Assembly (NCBI RefSeq): GCF_030685535.1
Contig: NZ_CP131601.1
Span: forward strand, 1,426,001-1,490,000
DNA length: 64,000 nt
Source of the DNA: Photobacterium leiognathi
GTDB lineage: Bacteria > Pseudomonadota > Gammaproteobacteria > Enterobacterales > Vibrionaceae
Direction: 5' to 3'
The notes under the pieces were generated by a model that ran no database searches, was not told the DNA's origin, and was given only the letters and a program-made list of their open reading frames with translations. The position numbers and the translations under genes are program-made. Shown one piece after another: positions 17,440 through 29,289 of this stretch (position 1 is its first letter; each line of letters begins with the position of its first letter).

Positions 17440-17470
17440 GTATTGTTACGCGATTTTATATCTCCCTTAA

Positions 17471-18484
<1,014 letters not shown>

Positions 18485-18504
18485 GCACTAGGGGCTAGAA
18501 ATCT

Positions 18505-20892
18505 ATGAAATTCTCTGAATCTTGGCTACGCGAGTGGGTTAATCCTGCAGTAAACAGCGAAGAGCTAGCTCACCAGATCACAATGGCTGGTTTGGAAGTT
18601 GACGGCGTTGAAGCAGTTGCTGGTGAATTTACTGGCGTTAAAGTAGGTCAAGTGGTTGAGTGTGCACAACACCCAGACGCTGACAAACTACGCGTAACAA
18701 AAGTAGATGTAGGTGCTGAAGAGCTACTAGACATCGTTTGTGGTGCATCTAACTGTCGTCAAGGTATCAAGGTTGCTGTGGCAACGGTTGGTGCTGTGCT
18801 TCCTGGTGATTTTAAAATCAAGAAAGCAAAACTACGTGGTCAACCTTCTCACGGTATGCTTTGTTCATTCACTGAACTTGGTATCGATGTTGAGTCTGAC
18901 GGCATCATGGAACTTGCAGAAGATGCCGTTCTAGGTACTGACTTCCGTGAATTCCTAGGTCTTGACGATGTTACTATCGACGTTGACCTAACTGCTAACC
19001 GTGCTGACTGTCTAAGCATTGCTGGTCTTGCTCGTGAAGTAGGTGTTCTAAACCGTGCTGAAGTGACAGAGCCTCAATTTGAGATCGTTGCGCCAACAGC
19101 AGCTGATACTATCGCTATCGATGTTAAAGCGCCTGCAGCATGTCCACGTTACCTTGGTCGTATTATTCGTAATGTAAACGTTCAAGCTGAAACACCATTA
19201 TGGATGCAAGAGAAGCTACGTCGTTGTGGTACTCGTTCAATCGATCCAATCGTAGATATCACTAACTACGTATTGCTAGAAATGGGTCAACCAATGCACG
19301 CATTCGATCTTGCTAAGATCGATGGCGGTATCGTTGTTCGCATGGCTGAGCAAGGCGAGAAACTAACTCTTCTTGACGGTAACGAAGCTGAACTAAACGA
19401 CAACACGTTAGTGATTGCAGATAACAAGCAAGCACTAGCGATTGCTGGTATCTTCGGTGGTGAGTTCTCTGGTGTTAACACTGAGACGAAAGACGTACTA
19501 CTTGAGTGTGCATTCTTCGCACCAGATGCAATCCGTGGTCGCGCTCGTAGCTACGGTCTACACACTGATTCTTCACACCGCTTTGAGCGTGGTGTTGACG
19601 CGACACTACAAACTAAAGCAATGGAACGTGCAACAGCACTTATCATTGAAATCTGTGGTGGTGAAGTTGCGCCAATCGTTGAAGTTGAATCAGAAGCTGA
19701 TTTACCAAAAGCAGCAACGATTGAACTTCGTCGCACTAAACTAGATCGTCTACTAGGTCACTCAATTGCTTCTGAAGAAGTAGTTGAAATCCTAACGCGT
19801 CTAGGTTGTGACGTTGAAACAACAGATGCAGGTTGGAAAGCTGTTGCTCCTGCATGGCGTTTTGACATGGCAATTGAAGAAGACTTAGTGGAAGAAGTGG
19901 GCCGTATTTACGGTTACAACAACATCCCTAATCAATCACCAGTTGCTGCACTAAGCATGAACCTACACAAAGAAGCGAACCTTCCGCTTAAGCGTGTACG
20001 TGATCTGCTTGTTGATCGTGGTTACCAAGAAGCAATTACTTACAGCTTCGTTGAGCCAGAACAACAAAAACTAATCGTGCCTGAAATTGAGCCATTGATC
20101 CTACCTTTCCCAATTTCTGCGGAAATGTCAGCAATGCGCCTAAGCCTATGGACTGGCCTACTAAATACAGTAGTGTTCAACCAGAAGCGTCAACAGCCAC
20201 GTGTTCGTCTATTTGAAGCTGGTCTACGTTTCATCCCTGAAGAATCTGCAGAAAACGGTATGCGTCAAGAAATGATGCTTGCTGGTGTTATTGCAGGTAA
20301 CCGTAGCGATGAGCACTGGGATATTGCAACTAACACTGTTGATTTCTTCGATCTTAAAGGTGATTTAGAAGCAATCCTTGAGCTAACAGCGAACGAAGCT
20401 GCGTTTAGCTTTAAAGCGGCTAAGCACCCAGCACTTCACCCTGGTCAATCAGCAGCAATCGTTGTTGATGGCAAAGAAGTTGGTTTCATCGGTACTGTAC
20501 ACCCAGAGCTTGAGCGTAAGTTTGGCTTAAATGGCCGTACTATCGTATTTGAAATCGAGTGGGCAGCAATCAACACTCGTATGCTTCCTGAAGCGGTAGT
20601 GGTTTCTAAGTTCCCTGCAAACCGTCGTGATATCGCCGTTGTAGTAAGCGAAGATGTTGCTGCTGGTGATGTAGTTGAAGCATGTCGTGCAAACGGTGGC
20701 GAGCTACTAACAGATGTTAACCTATTCGACGTTTACACAGGTAAAGGTGTTGAAGAAGGTAACAAGAGCCTTGCAATTGCACTGACTCTTCAATCTGCTG
20801 AGCGTACGCTAGAAGAAGCTGACATTGCTTCAGCAGTAGAAGCGATTGTTGCTGCACTTGCTGAAAAGTTCGGCGCATCTCTTCGTGACTAA
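18505..20892 (+). CDS. pheT: Phenylalanine-tRNA ligase, beta subunit
   Basis: Beta subunit of 795 residues, the usual length. An N-terminal EMAP-II-like tRNA-binding domain ([21 protein letters not shown]), the B3/B4 editing domain that hydrolyses Tyr-tRNAPhe (RTHD-type region around [18 protein letters not shown]), B5, a degenerate catalytic-like core, and the C-terminal anticodon-binding fold ([14 protein letters not shown]). Co-transcribed with pheS. A terminator follows, so ihfA is at least partly separate. Confidence 0.97.
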   Translation: MKFSESWLREWVNPAVNSEELAHQITMAGLEVDGVEAVAGEFTGVKVGQVVECAQHPDADKLRVTKVDVGAEELLDIVCGASNCRQGIKVAVATVGAVLPGDFKIKKAKLRGQPSHGMLCSFTELGIDVESDGIMELAEDAVLGTDFREFLGLDDVTIDVDLTANRADCLSIAGLAREVGVLNRAEVTEPQFEIVAPTAADTIAIDVKAPAACPRYLGRIIRNVNVQAETPLWMQEKLRRCGTRSIDPIVDITNYVLLEMGQPMHAFDLAKIDGGIVVRMAEQGEKLTLLDGNEAELNDNTLVIADNKQALAIAGIFGGEFSGVNTETKDVLLECAFFAPDAIRGRARSYGLHTDSSHRFERGVDATLQTKAMERATALIIEICGGEVAPIVEVESEADLPKAATIELRRTKLDRLLGHSIASEEVVEILTRLGCDVETTDAGWKAVAPAWRFDMAIEEDLVEEVGRIYGYNNIPNQSPVAALSMNLHKEANLPLKRVRDLLVDRGYQEAITYSFVEPEQQKLIVPEIEPLILPFPISAEMSAMRLSLWTGLLNTVVFNQKRQQPRVRLFEAGLRFIPEESAENGMRQEMMLAGVIAGNRSDEHWDIATNTVDFFDLKGDLEAILELTANEAAFSFKAAKHPALHPGQSAAIVVDGKEVGFIGTVHPELERKFGLNGRTIVFEIEWAAINTRMLPEAVVVSKFPANRRDIAVVVSEDVAAGDVVEACRANGGELLTDVNLFDVYTGKGVEEGNKSLAIALTLQSAERTLEEADIASAVEAIVAALAEKFGASLRD

Positions 20893-20959
20893 TCAAAAAT
20901 GATGAAGGTTAATCGCGTTAGTTAAGTAAATTTTGACGTTTTTAACTCTTTGTTTTTTA

Positions 20960-20989
20960 AAAGCAGCCTATGTTGGCTGCTTTTTTTTT
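20960..20989 (+). terminator. Terminator of pheST
   Basis: Perfect stem AAAGCAGCC/GGCTGCTTT with a six-base loop and a nine-T run, about 70 bases after pheT. Confidence 0.85.
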
Positions 20990-21316
20990 GATCTTTCTCC
21001 CAAAAATAATAACACTATGATAAATAGATGAATTTTTATTTTTGCCACCTTTTTAATGTATGTTGAATTTGTAACTATTTGTTTTTATTGGTAATTGTAT
21101 TTTATAGAACAGCAATTAAGCACAACTAATTGCACAAGAGTGATATTATTTTTCAATAAAAATAATAGAAATTAACGTGAAGTTTGCGTAAAAAAGTTGG
21201 CGGAAATCAGCAAGTTGGCTTAGACTTGACTCTAGTTGATAAGGAACTGGAGATGTTAATCTCTATAAACACCAACGATAGGTGTGTACGAACCGTATCA
21301 ACATAACCTTATTCAC

Positions 21317-21350
21317 AGTAACAAGCCGGAATGATGCCTGCATTGTTACT
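21317..21350 (+). promoter_or_regulatory. Hairpin in the ihfA leader
   Basis: AGTAACAA and TTGTTACT enclose a partly paired GC-rich centre, 33 bases before ihfA. The rest of the 390-base stretch after the pheT terminator is AT-rich and must hold the ihfA promoter. No convincing IHF site was found. Role of the hairpin unknown. Confidence 0.35.
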
Positions 21351-21382
21351 ATCCATTCAACATAGTCTTGAGGGAGTTATCT

Positions 21383-21679
21383 ATGGCGCTCACAAAAGCC
21401 GATTTGGCTGAGAACCTGTTTGAGAATGTTGGATTAAGCAAACGGGACGCCAAGGATACGGTGGAAGTCTTCTTTGAAGAAATCAGGAAGGCTTTAGAAA
21501 ATGGCGAACAAGTAAAACTGTCTGGTTTTGGTAATTTTGACTTACGAGACAAAAACGAAAGACCAGGGCGTAACCCAAAAACTGGCGAAGATATTCCAAT
21601 TTCTGCACGACGTGTAGTGACTTTCCGTCCAGGTCAGAAGCTAAAAGCACGTGTAGAAACGTTAGAAGTACCTAAATAA
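21383..21679 (+). CDS. ihfA: Integration host factor, alpha subunit
   Basis: DNA-bending protein of 98 residues that pairs with IHF-beta. It starts [22 protein letters not shown] as in all IHF-alpha; the DNA-binding arm reads [25 protein letters not shown], with the Pro that intercalates into DNA in GRNPKTG. The start at 21383 has GGGAG ahead. It lies after pheT as in E. coli, but behind a strong terminator. Confidence 0.97.
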   Translation: MALTKADLAENLFENVGLSKRDAKDTVEVFFEEIRKALENGEQVKLSGFGNFDLRDKNERPGRNPKTGEDIPISARRVVTFRPGQKLKARVETLEVPK

Positions 21680-21706
21680 GCTAGTTTGCACGCTTAGTTT
21701 AATTGA

Positions 21707-21738
21707 AACCCAAGTGGATTTATTCATTTGGGTTTTTT
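21707..21738 (+). terminator. Terminator of ihfA
   Basis: Stem AACCCAAGTG with its complement (one G-U pair) and a six-T run, 27 bases after ihfA. Confidence 0.8.
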
Positions 21739-21879
21739 ATTGCCTGCTATTTGTGAAATAACTGGCGTTCTCTTTGGTTATCGTTTTGTTTTATTTATGT
21801 TTCAATGTTTTTATAGATATACTGAATGATAACGAAGGATATTCTCGTTAGGATTAACGTTAGTCTACATGGAGGTAAT

Positions 21880-22923
21880 ATGACGTTTGTTGATGAAGTG
21901 AAAAGAGGTAGGTTTTTATCTGCAACGTGTGATTTATCACTTCCTTTTGTGCCAGCAGACTGGGTACTAGAATCGGGTATTCATTGCCAGCTTTTACAAC
22001 GGGGAGTTTTACAAATCACCCCCAATGAGCAGATCAGTACGGCTAAAGACATTGTCTTATCATCAGGTGTTCATGGTAATGAAACGGCACCGATTGAATT
22101 GATCCAGCAATTAGCAGAAGGTATTTTGCTTAGCTATATTGAACCTGTACATCGGTTACTATTGATTATTGCTCATCCTGAGGCTATCAATCACAAAACA
22201 CGTTTCATTGAAGAAAACATGAATCGGTTGTTTAAAGTCCGAAACTCAGAAAGAAATATTGATTGTAAAGTTGCAAACCAACTTCAAGAGGCCGTGAATA
22301 GCTTCTATGGCGTCTCTACAGCGGTTCAGCCAGAAAGGTGGCACCTTGATTTGCATTGTGCCATACGTCCTTCAGAACACTATACATTTGCAATTAGCCC
22401 CTATAGCCACAAACATTCCCGTAGTAATAGCCTGTTTAGTTTTATTCAACATGCAAAAATAGAAGCGGTGTTATTGGCAAACGATCCTTCTTCTACTTTT
22501 AGTTGGTTTAGTGCGGAATATCATGGCGCACAAGCCTTGACGATTGAACTGGGTAAAGTTGCTGATTTTGGCAATAACAATTTAGCGCTATTGGCGCATT
22601 TTAGCCGAGCGATGATGAAGCTAGTGACTGAAAACTCCTTGCCTATTACATGGAATAATGATGTCGAGGTTTACCGTGTTAGTCGTACTCTGTTGAAGCA
22701 ATCTGATGATTTCAATTTCTCTTTTCCTGATGATTTGCCTAATTTTACTTTCTTTGATGAAGGGGTTTATTTAGGTAGTGATAGTGGGGAAGCATTTATT
22801 GCCGATGAGAAAGGGGAAGCGGTAGTTTTTCCTAATGCGAATGTTGCGTTAGGTCAACGTGCAGCACTAATGGTAAAAAAAGCACACATTATTTTTGAGG
22901 AACAGATCCGTTTGTGTGGCTAA
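21880..22923 (+). CDS. astE: Succinylglutamate desuccinylase
   Basis: Zinc enzyme of the AstE/AspA family, 347 residues, which releases succinate from N-succinylglutamate in the last step of the arginine succinyltransferase pathway. Zinc ligands are visible in SSGVHGNETAP (His and Glu) and WHLDLHCAIR (His); the catalytic Glu is in QALTIELGK. Asn-Arg of ENMNRLF is the substrate-binding pair. The start at 21880 is preferred because GGAGGTAAT immediately precedes it. The rest of the ast pathway is not in this window, so the gene stands alone here. Confidence 0.9.
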   Translation: MTFVDEVKRGRFLSATCDLSLPFVPADWVLESGIHCQLLQRGVLQITPNEQISTAKDIVLSSGVHGNETAPIELIQQLAEGILLSYIEPVHRLLLIIAHPEAINHKTRFIEENMNRLFKVRNSERNIDCKVANQLQEAVNSFYGVSTAVQPERWHLDLHCAIRPSEHYTFAISPYSHKHSRSNSLFSFIQHAKIEAVLLANDPSSTFSWFSAEYHGAQALTIELGKVADFGNNNLALLAHFSRAMMKLVTENSLPITWNNDVEVYRVSRTLLKQSDDFNFSFPDDLPNFTFFDEGVYLGSDSGEAFIADEKGEAVVFPNANVALGQRAALMVKKAHIIFEEQIRLCG

Positions 22924-23017
22924 GTAATAAAACGATTATTAATTATGATTTTCTGCTTTTGTTCTTTTTCTTGAGGCAGTAAGGTTAAGTTTTTGCGCCA
23001 ATCCGAAGATCGATCTC

Positions 23018-24010
23018 ATGTCACTTAATGCATTATTGATTCGCCAACGTTCTCGCTGGCGAATGAGTTTTTGGCTCCTGTCGCTATCTCTTGTTGTTGT
23101 TTGTTTTTACTCATTATCTGTCGGAGAGCTATGGATTAAACCATGGGCTCCCGATGGTGCATTAGAACAACAACTACTATTTCAACTACGTTTGCCTCGT
23201 TTACTTGCTGCTTTTGCGGTCGGTGCTGCTTTGGCAAGCTCAGGTGCTGTACTGCAAGTGTTACTTGGCAATCCACTTGCGGAGCCTGGCGTGCTTGGGA
23301 TCTCTGGTGGCGCGAGTTTAGCACTAGTCTGCGTATTATTTTTCTTACCTTTTACCCCATCACCTATGTTGGCAATGATCGCTGCTATGGTAGGGGCGTT
23401 GGTATTTACGTTGATATTAGTGGGGTTATCAAGGCGTAGAAGTGTTTCGATGACACGTTTGCTGTTAATTGGTGTGGCTCTCGGTATTCTTTCTAGTGCG
23501 GTGATCACTTGGGCATTTTACTTCAGTGATGATTTAAGTATGCGCCAGTTAATGTATTGGCTAATGGGGAGTTTAGGCGGTGTTAGCTGGCAGCAATTAT
23601 CACTATTGCTTTTTATAGTACCTGTGTTAATTGTGCTGTGTTGTCAGGGTAAGAAGCTCGATATTTTAATGTTAGGTGAGTTACATGCCCGTCAACTAGG
23701 ACTGAATGTCGCAAGCTTACGTTGGAAGTTGATTTTAATGGTGTCACTGCTTGTGGGAAGCGCTGTGGCGTTGGCTGGGGTTATTGGTTTTATCGGCTTA
23801 GTTGTTCCTCATTTGATCCGATTAATGCTAGGCACAGAAAATCGTTATTTATTGCCACTATCTGCCATCGCGGGCGGTTTACTATTGGTGTTTGCTGATA
23901 CCTTATCTCGGATTTTATTACCCTCAGCAGATCTGCCAGTAGGGGTTGTGACGACGTCACTGGGAGCACCTGTGTTTATTTGGATGCTGATGCGTTCTCA
24001 ACTGAATTAA
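23018..24010 (+). CDS. btuC: Vitamin B12 ABC transporter permease BtuC
   Basis: FecCD-family permease of 330 residues with about ten membrane helices. It matches E. coli BtuC in [56 protein letters not shown] and the loop [19 protein letters not shown] that contacts BtuD. It imports cobalamin across the inner membrane with BtuD and the periplasmic BtuF. btuF is not present here, and no cobalamin riboswitch is seen in the 94 bases upstream. btuD follows 15 bases on. Confidence 0.95.
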   Translation: MSLNALLIRQRSRWRMSFWLLSLSLVVVCFYSLSVGELWIKPWAPDGALEQQLLFQLRLPRLLAAFAVGAALASSGAVLQVLLGNPLAEPGVLGISGGASLALVCVLFFLPFTPSPMLAMIAAMVGALVFTLILVGLSRRRSVSMTRLLLIGVALGILSSAVITWAFYFSDDLSMRQLMYWLMGSLGGVSWQQLSLLLFIVPVLIVLCCQGKKLDILMLGELHARQLGLNVASLRWKLILMVSLLVGSAVALAGVIGFIGLVVPHLIRLMLGTENRYLLPLSAIAGGLLLVFADTLSRILLPSADLPVGVVTTSLGAPVFIWMLMRSQLN

Positions 24011-24025
24011 TGAGTGCTGTTATCT

Positions 24026-24784
24026 ATGTTGAACGTTAAAAATATTACAGTCGATGCTCGATTACAGCCTTTGTCATTCTCAGTACAGAAAGGTGAAATC
24101 GTTCATCTTATTGGTCCTAACGGTAGTGGCAAAAGTACTGCAATAGGTTTAATTTCGGGTTTATTTACTGCTGTTGGCAATGTGATATTGGAAGGGGTTG
24201 ATCTTGCTGATTATGATCTTGCATCGTTAGCGCGTATACGTAGTTACATGTCGCAGCAAGATAAACCTAATTTTGCTATTCCGGTTTTTCAATATCTCTC
24301 ATTAGCATTTACTGCACTTGGTGAGATAAGTGAAACACTAAAGCAGCAAGCCATTGATGACGTTTGTGATTGTTTGGCAATAAGTGACAAATTAACTCGC
24401 AGTATTCAGCAATTGTCAGGTGGAGAATGGCAGCGTGTCCGATTAGCATCAGCATGTTTACAGGTTTTACCATCTTTAAACCCCGACGCCAAGTTTTTAT
24501 TACTCGATGAGCCAGCCGCGTCGCTCGATATTGGTCAAGAAGCGGCAATGTACCGCTTGATTCGAGGGATTGCTGCCCAAGGTATTGCGGTCATTATGGC
24601 GAATCATGATTTAAATCGTACTCTTCGTGAAGCTGATAAAGTGGTACTGCTGGATAAAGGGCGTTGCATTGGTTTTGGTGATCCGAAAACTGTTATGTCT
24701 ATTTCTTGCTTAGAGTCAGTTTTTGCTACGCGAATTATACAAGTTGAGCATCAAGGTATACCTAATTTACTGTTTATTGATTAA
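24026..24784 (+). CDS. btuD: Vitamin B12 ABC transporter ATP-binding protein BtuD
   Basis: ABC ATPase of 252 residues that powers BtuC. Walker A GPNGSGKST, Q-loop in SYMSQQDKPNF, signature LSGGEWQRVRLA, Walker B FLLLDEPAA, and the H-switch in VIMANHDLNRTL. The ATG at 24026 giving MLNVKNITVDARL is preferred to an in-frame GTG 12 bases earlier. Confidence 0.95.
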   Translation: MLNVKNITVDARLQPLSFSVQKGEIVHLIGPNGSGKSTAIGLISGLFTAVGNVILEGVDLADYDLASLARIRSYMSQQDKPNFAIPVFQYLSLAFTALGEISETLKQQAIDDVCDCLAISDKLTRSIQQLSGGEWQRVRLASACLQVLPSLNPDAKFLLLDEPAASLDIGQEAAMYRLIRGIAAQGIAVIMANHDLNRTLREADKVVLLDKGRCIGFGDPKTVMSISCLESVFATRIIQVEHQGIPNLLFID

Positions 24785-24921
24785 GTTAATGACAAAACAA
24801 AATGAGCTTTAATCTAAATATAAATTATCGATAAATTATATTTCTCATAACCATAAATAAATCAGATGGTTATTTTTGTTTTGCGCGTTAGACTGCTCTT
24901 TTTTTTGTAGTTGTGTGAATT

Positions 24922-26064
24922 ATGCAGTGTTCATTCTCACTTCAAGGGGTATGTCCTTCATGCCCACTTGCCTCGACGTCTTATGCTCAGCAAATTAAAC
25001 AAAAAGATGACGCTTTGCGTTCATTATTTTCTGAACATCATCCTCAGCAATGGTTAGCACCTGTTGAAAGTGCTGAAACAGGCTATCGAAATAAGGCAAA
25101 GATGGTAGTGTTGGGTGCGGCACATGAACCTTGTTTAGGAATTCAGACACAATCTGCATTAGATAAAACCATTAAGCCTGTTAGCTTATGCCGCTGTGCG
25201 TTATATCCTGCTGATATGCAAGACTTATTGCTTTATATCGAGCAATGGATCCGTCGTGCAGGTATTCCGCCTTATAATCTTGTAAAGAAAAAAGGTGAGC
25301 TGAAATTCGTTCTGCTTACTCGTAGTGAAAATACGGGTGAATTTATGCTGCGTTTTGTCATGCGTAGTCATACGGCAATAGAGCGTATTGAGAATAACCT
25401 TGCTGATTTATTAGCGGCATTTCCGGCGATAAAAGTGGTTTCAGTGAACATTCAACCTGTTCATATGGCAAGGCTTGAAGGTGAGGAAGAAATCTTCTTA
25501 ACAGATGCTCACTATTTGCTAGAGCAGTTTAATCACGTACCACTGGTTGTTAGACCAAAAAGCTTTTTCCAAACTAACCCAAAAGTTGCTGAACGTTTAT
25601 ATGCCACAGCGAAAAACTGGGTTAGTGAAGTAAAACCTGCATCAATGTGGGACTTGTTCTGTGGTGTAGGTGGTTTTGCCTTGCACTGCGCTGAAGAAGT
25701 CGAGCAGGTAACAGGGATTGAAATCGAACCTGAAGCGATAGCCAGTGCCAAACGTTCTGCGGAAATGATGGGGGTTAATAACCTTGATTTTGCAGCATTG
25801 GATTCAACCAGCTTTACTCAATCAAATGAAGCGGCACCTGAATTAGTGTTAGTGAACCCACCACGACGTGGTATTGGTGAAGCACTTTGTCAGCAGCTAA
25901 ATACCTTTGCACCTAAACATATTATCTACTCAAGTTGTAACCCACAGACGTTGGAAAAAGATCTCACACGTTTAACGGGATATAAAGTAATGAAGTTCCA
26001 GTGGTTCGATATGTTCCCGCATACAGATCACGTTGAAGCTATGGTGCTATTAGAGCGTATATAA
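24922..26064 (+). CDS. rlmC: 23S rRNA (uracil-747-C5)-methyltransferase
   Basis: SAM-dependent methyltransferase of 380 residues (E. coli RlmC 375). N-terminal iron-sulfur cluster cysteines are in [18 protein letters not shown] plus [11 protein letters not shown] motif [15 protein letters not shown], motif VNPPRRGIG, the catalytic Cys in [14 protein letters not shown], and [10 protein letters not shown] at the end. No TRAM domain, which separates it from RlmD. Monocistronic. Confidence 0.95.
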   Translation: MQCSFSLQGVCPSCPLASTSYAQQIKQKDDALRSLFSEHHPQQWLAPVESAETGYRNKAKMVVLGAAHEPCLGIQTQSALDKTIKPVSLCRCALYPADMQDLLLYIEQWIRRAGIPPYNLVKKKGELKFVLLTRSENTGEFMLRFVMRSHTAIERIENNLADLLAAFPAIKVVSVNIQPVHMARLEGEEEIFLTDAHYLLEQFNHVPLVVRPKSFFQTNPKVAERLYATAKNWVSEVKPASMWDLFCGVGGFALHCAEEVEQVTGIEIEPEAIASAKRSAEMMGVNNLDFAALDSTSFTQSNEAAPELVLVNPPRRGIGEALCQQLNTFAPKHIIYSSCNPQTLEKDLTRLTGYKVMKFQWFDMFPHTDHVEAMVLLERI

Positions 26065-26065
26065 T

Positions 26066-26088
26066 TATATCCAAGTCACTTGGGTATA
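26066..26088. repeat. Solo end-to-end remnant of the CCCAAG repeat element
   Basis: TATATCCAAG and CTTGGGTATA flank three bases, TCA. These are the two outer tips of the roughly 270-base element found at 48406 and 54862, here joined directly, as if the interior had been lost. Confidence 0.55.
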
Positions 26089-26095
26089 TTTGAGA

Positions 26096-26126
26096 AAAGG
26101 GCATGAAGTGATCCATGCCCTTTTTT
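26096..26126. terminator. Convergent terminator between rlmC and the FUSC gene
   Basis: Perfect 10-base-pair stem AAAGGGCATG/CATGCCCTTT with T6 on the plus strand and a shorter T run on the minus strand. Confidence 0.82.
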
Positions 26127-26127
26127 A

Positions 26128-27165
26128 TTAATATCTTACGTGAGAATAGTATTCGTGAAGTAAGTGCGTTAGCAGTGAAAACTGGCGTGCAACTTCACGG
26201 TTAAGCCAAAGATAACCGTAGTAACTGATATCACTGGCATCGCTTTGTTCATGCATTTCAGGTGGTGGCAGTATCGATAACATTTTTATCTCATCACGCT
26301 TAACTGGCAAAATAACCTGTTTTTCCATTTGCTTAGCAAGCTTTTCAAATCGGTTTGCCAGCTGTTCTTTTGCTTCCATCAATCCTGGCATATCACTGAT
26401 TTTTGCTTGACCAAGCTGGGTGTCCCATTTGGTATGTAGCATTGAACCTAGCATGGTAAAAATCTGCTCTTCCGTTAGCATGATTTCCGTTAGTAACTGT
26501 TTACTCGCCACATTTTCATTTTTAGTGTGAGGTTGAAGTGCTGTTTGCTTATCAAGAATGGTTGATAACGGGCTAATATCAATCGGCTTGTAGTTTCCCG
26601 TCGCAATTTGTTGGTTATGTTTATGGTAGTAATCACAACAAAGTTTAATAAAGTTATGGGTGTAATCGAGATAATGATCCGTTGCACGCGCCGGAAAAAT
26701 AAATAAGCTACAACAGATAGCGACAACCGCAGCCCAGAAAACATTGATAGTACGCCATACAGCGGCATGGAGATCTTCAGGCCCGCCACCTGCAACCACA
26801 ACGATAGTGATAGCAACCACAAGCGAAGCATAAGAGTATTTTCCCTGAGTAAAGAAAATCGCCGTCACGACGGCTGCAATTAAAATAACATGGTGAAGCC
26901 AATTATATGAGGCGGGTAGCAAGAATAATGATAAGCCAATGATTGCACCTAATATTGTCCCACTAATGCGCTGACTGGCTTTTGATAGCACGCCACCAAG
27001 AAAAGGGATGCTTCCCATAATGGTAACTGCAGTAATCAGTGCCCATGAGCCATAAGGCAGGTTAAATATTTGAATGACGCTAATAATAATACTAAGTGCT
27101 ACAAAGACTCTGAAAACCAAAAGTTGGCGAAAGTATTTGATGGCGAAATGGGAATAATTTTTCAT
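26128..27165 (-). CDS. FUSC-family inner-membrane protein
   Basis: Protein of 345 residues: six hydrophobic helices in the first half (YGSWALITAVTIMGSIPFLG, GTILGAIIGLSLFLLPAS, ASLVVAITIVVVAGG, FWAAVVAICCSLFIFPARA) followed by a cytoplasmic helical domain. This is the FUSC/aromatic-acid-exporter architecture; members include AaeB and fusaric acid resistance proteins. Substrate unknown. Single gene that converges with rlmC. The start at 27165 lacks a strong Shine-Dalgarno. Confidence 0.82.
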   Translation of the reverse strand: MKNYSHFAIKYFRQLLVFRVFVALSIIISVIQIFNLPYGSWALITAVTIMGSIPFLGGVLSKASQRISGTILGAIIGLSLFLLPASYNWLHHVILIAAVVTAIFFTQGKYSYASLVVAITIVVVAGGGPEDLHAAVWRTINVFWAAVVAICCSLFIFPARATDHYLDYTHNFIKLCCDYYHKHNQQIATGNYKPIDISPLSTILDKQTALQPHTKNENVASKQLLTEIMLTEEQIFTMLGSMLHTKWDTQLGQAKISDMPGLMEAKEQLANRFEKLAKQMEKQVILPVKRDEIKMLSILPPPEMHEQSDASDISYYGYLWLNREVARQFSLLTHLLHEYYSHVRY

Positions 27166-27295
27166 ACATAAGAGACGTTATATTTTTTTAAATCATACAA
27201 ATTGTGTGATGAAAGTCACGCTAAAAATGATAAATCAAACAGTATGAAATAAGCGGTTGCTTTAAGTAAGGCTAGCTATTAACTGAATAATAAAG

Positions 27296-27330
27296 AAAAA
27301 AGCACTGTGTGCATGAGTGCAGACAGTGCC
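27296..27330 (-). terminator. Terminator of the chemoreceptor gene
   Basis: Two-part stem GCACTGT-TGCA with its complement around a short loop, then T6 on the minus strand, 33 bases after the stop. Confidence 0.8.
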
Positions 27331-27362
27331 TTGGTATTGATTGTTGCTATCAGTGTAGGGGA

Positions 27363-29048
27363 TTATTTAGTCTTAAATTGCCCCACTAATTGTTGTAGCT
27401 GATTACCAGCATCATCAAGTTGACTCACAATATGCTCTGAGTTCTTACTTTCTTGAATAAGCTCAGTCACGATATTTTGAATTGATCCCATGTTACCGCT
27501 AATTTCCCCAGTTACTGCATTTTGCTCTGTTGATGCTGCTGCAATCTGATTGATTTTACCGTTAATTTCAGTCACAGCTTCTGTCACAGAAAGCAGGTTA
27601 TGTGAGATTTGGTTGGTAGAGCTTACCGCTTCATTACATGACGCTTGGCTCTTATCCATTGCTTGTACTGCTTGCGTTACTAAGTTATGTAGCTGATCAA
27701 GCATTTCATTGATTTCTAATGTGCTGCTTTGAGTACGACTTGCAAGCCCACGAACTTCATCGGCAACCACGGCAAAGCCTCGACCTTGCTCTCCAGCTCG
27801 TGCCGCTTCAATCGCTGCGTTTAGTGCGAGTAGGTTGGTCTGCTCTGCAATATCACCAATAACTTTAAGCACATTGTTGATATTGTGAGATTGCTGATTG
27901 AGTGCATCGATATAACCAGAAGCTTGAGTCACTTCATCAACAAGTGTGTTAATAGAGACTAGCGAAGTATCTACTTGTTGTTGAGCTACCAACGACACAT
28001 CGCTCATGCGCTCGGTACCAGAAGCCACATCGTTCGTATTTTCTGCGATTTCATTCGCTGCGAGGCTCATTTGCTCAATGGCGGCGACGACTTGCTCTGT
28101 CTCGCAGTTATGTTCATTTAATTTAGCAGTTAAGGTATTGGTTTGTTTATGTACATTATGGGCTGCTGTAGTCAGGCTGTTAGTGGTTTCTGATACTTGA
28201 GAAATAATGCTTTGAAGCTTGTTAGCAAAACGGTTAAAGGCATTACCCAGTGCAGCGATTTCATCATTACCTTCAACAACTAGGCGCTTAGTCAGATCAC
28301 CTTCACCATCTGCAATATCGTTAAGAGTATCAACCATACGTTCGACAGGTTTAATAATCCGGCTAGCAACATACAAGATGATGGTTGCTGAAATCACAGT
28401 TAAGATCAGTGAAATAAGCAATACGGAGTTAATGCGATCTTGCATGTTTGAGTGAATTTGAGCTGTGTATTGCGCCACACTTGCATCAATATCATCGATG
28501 TATAAACCAGTACCGATGAACCATTTGCCATCGTTTAAAGAGATAGCATAACTTTCTTTAGGTTGGGCTGGTTGGTTGGCTTTTTTAGGAAAACTGTATT
28601 TAACGAATTGACCGTTGTTTTTAGCCGCATCAATTAATACTTTGATGTATGCCACGCCATTGGCATCCGTCGCACCAATTTGATTCGCTCCCTGAATTTC
28701 AGGTTTTAATGGGTGAGCAACGTTGACGCCGTTCATGGTATAGATAAAAAAGTAACAAGCATCATTTTCTGCAAAACGGATAGGGGAAATAAGCTGACGT
28801 ACATCTTCAAGAATAGCCGTTTCATCACCACCTTTAGCCAGAATATTCTCGATTGCATGTTTAGTGATGACGACTGCATCTTTTAATTCTTGCTGTCTTT
28901 CTGAGATTAGCTCTTGCTTATAATGCGCGACATTTTCTGTTAAAGATTGGTTCTCTAAATAGATGACCACACCCATAGCGATACTAAGAATCGCAAGCAT
29001 AGGTAACAAGCTTAATAGTAATAATTTGTGCTTAAGTGTTTTGATCAT
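27363..29048 (-). CDS. Methyl-accepting chemotaxis protein with a Cache-type sensor
   Basis: Chemoreceptor of about 561 residues. N-terminal helix ([20 protein letters not shown]), periplasmic Cache domain (about 35-200) with [20 protein letters not shown] and [21 protein letters not shown], second helix (about 210-230), HAMP, and the signalling domain with the invariant hairpin [32 protein letters not shown]. Cache receptors of this type sense small organic acids or similar ligands; the ligand here is unknown. The start is uncertain: ATG at 29048 (AAGG 11 bases ahead) or 29069. There is no C-terminal CheR-binding pentapeptide. Confidence 0.93.
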   Translation of the reverse strand: MIKTLKHKLLLLSLLPMLAILSIAMGVVIYLENQSLTENVAHYKQELISERQQELKDAVVITKHAIENILAKGGDETAILEDVRQLISPIRFAENDACYFFIYTMNGVNVAHPLKPEIQGANQIGATDANGVAYIKVLIDAAKNNGQFVKYSFPKKANQPAQPKESYAISLNDGKWFIGTGLYIDDIDASVAQYTAQIHSNMQDRINSVLLISLILTVISATIILYVASRIIKPVERMVDTLNDIADGEGDLTKRLVVEGNDEIAALGNAFNRFANKLQSIISQVSETTNSLTTAAHNVHKQTNTLTAKLNEHNCETEQVVAAIEQMSLAANEIAENTNDVASGTERMSDVSLVAQQQVDTSLVSINTLVDEVTQASGYIDALNQQSHNINNVLKVIGDIAEQTNLLALNAAIEAARAGEQGRGFAVVADEVRGLASRTQSSTLEINEMLDQLHNLVTQAVQAMDKSQASCNEAVSSTNQISHNLLSVTEAVTEINGKINQIAAASTEQNAVTGEISGNMGSIQNIVTELIQESKNSEHIVSQLDDAGNQLQQLVGQFKTK

Positions 29049-29243
29049 AATTGCATTTGCCTTATCCATTATTAATCACAGTGATGCATACGAAATTCTC
29101 CGTTCATAGTATGCATACATAAGTTTATGTAATGATAGAAAAAAATTATTACTGATAGATGTATCTTTGAGATTTGTTCAATTAATAATAGGGCTGTTGC
29201 AGGTATTTCAGAGGGAGGGAATAAAAGTGGGATTTATATCAAT

Positions 29244-29274
29244 AAAAAAATACCTACCAGTGTGGCAGGTATTT
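29244..29274 (-). terminator. Terminator of the DsbA-like gene
   Basis: Eleven-base-pair stem AAATACCTGCC paired with GGTAGGTATTT on the minus strand (one G-U), then seven T residues. Confidence 0.8.
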
Positions 29275-29289
29275 TAAATGAGCATGAAT

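Noticed and set aside
21280..21316. IHF autoregulatory site before ihfA
   Set aside because: The closest match to WATCAANNNNTTR has the wrong spacing.
22924..23017. Cobalamin riboswitch ahead of btuC
   Set aside because: Only 94 bases are available, too short for the aptamer, and no B12-box is seen.
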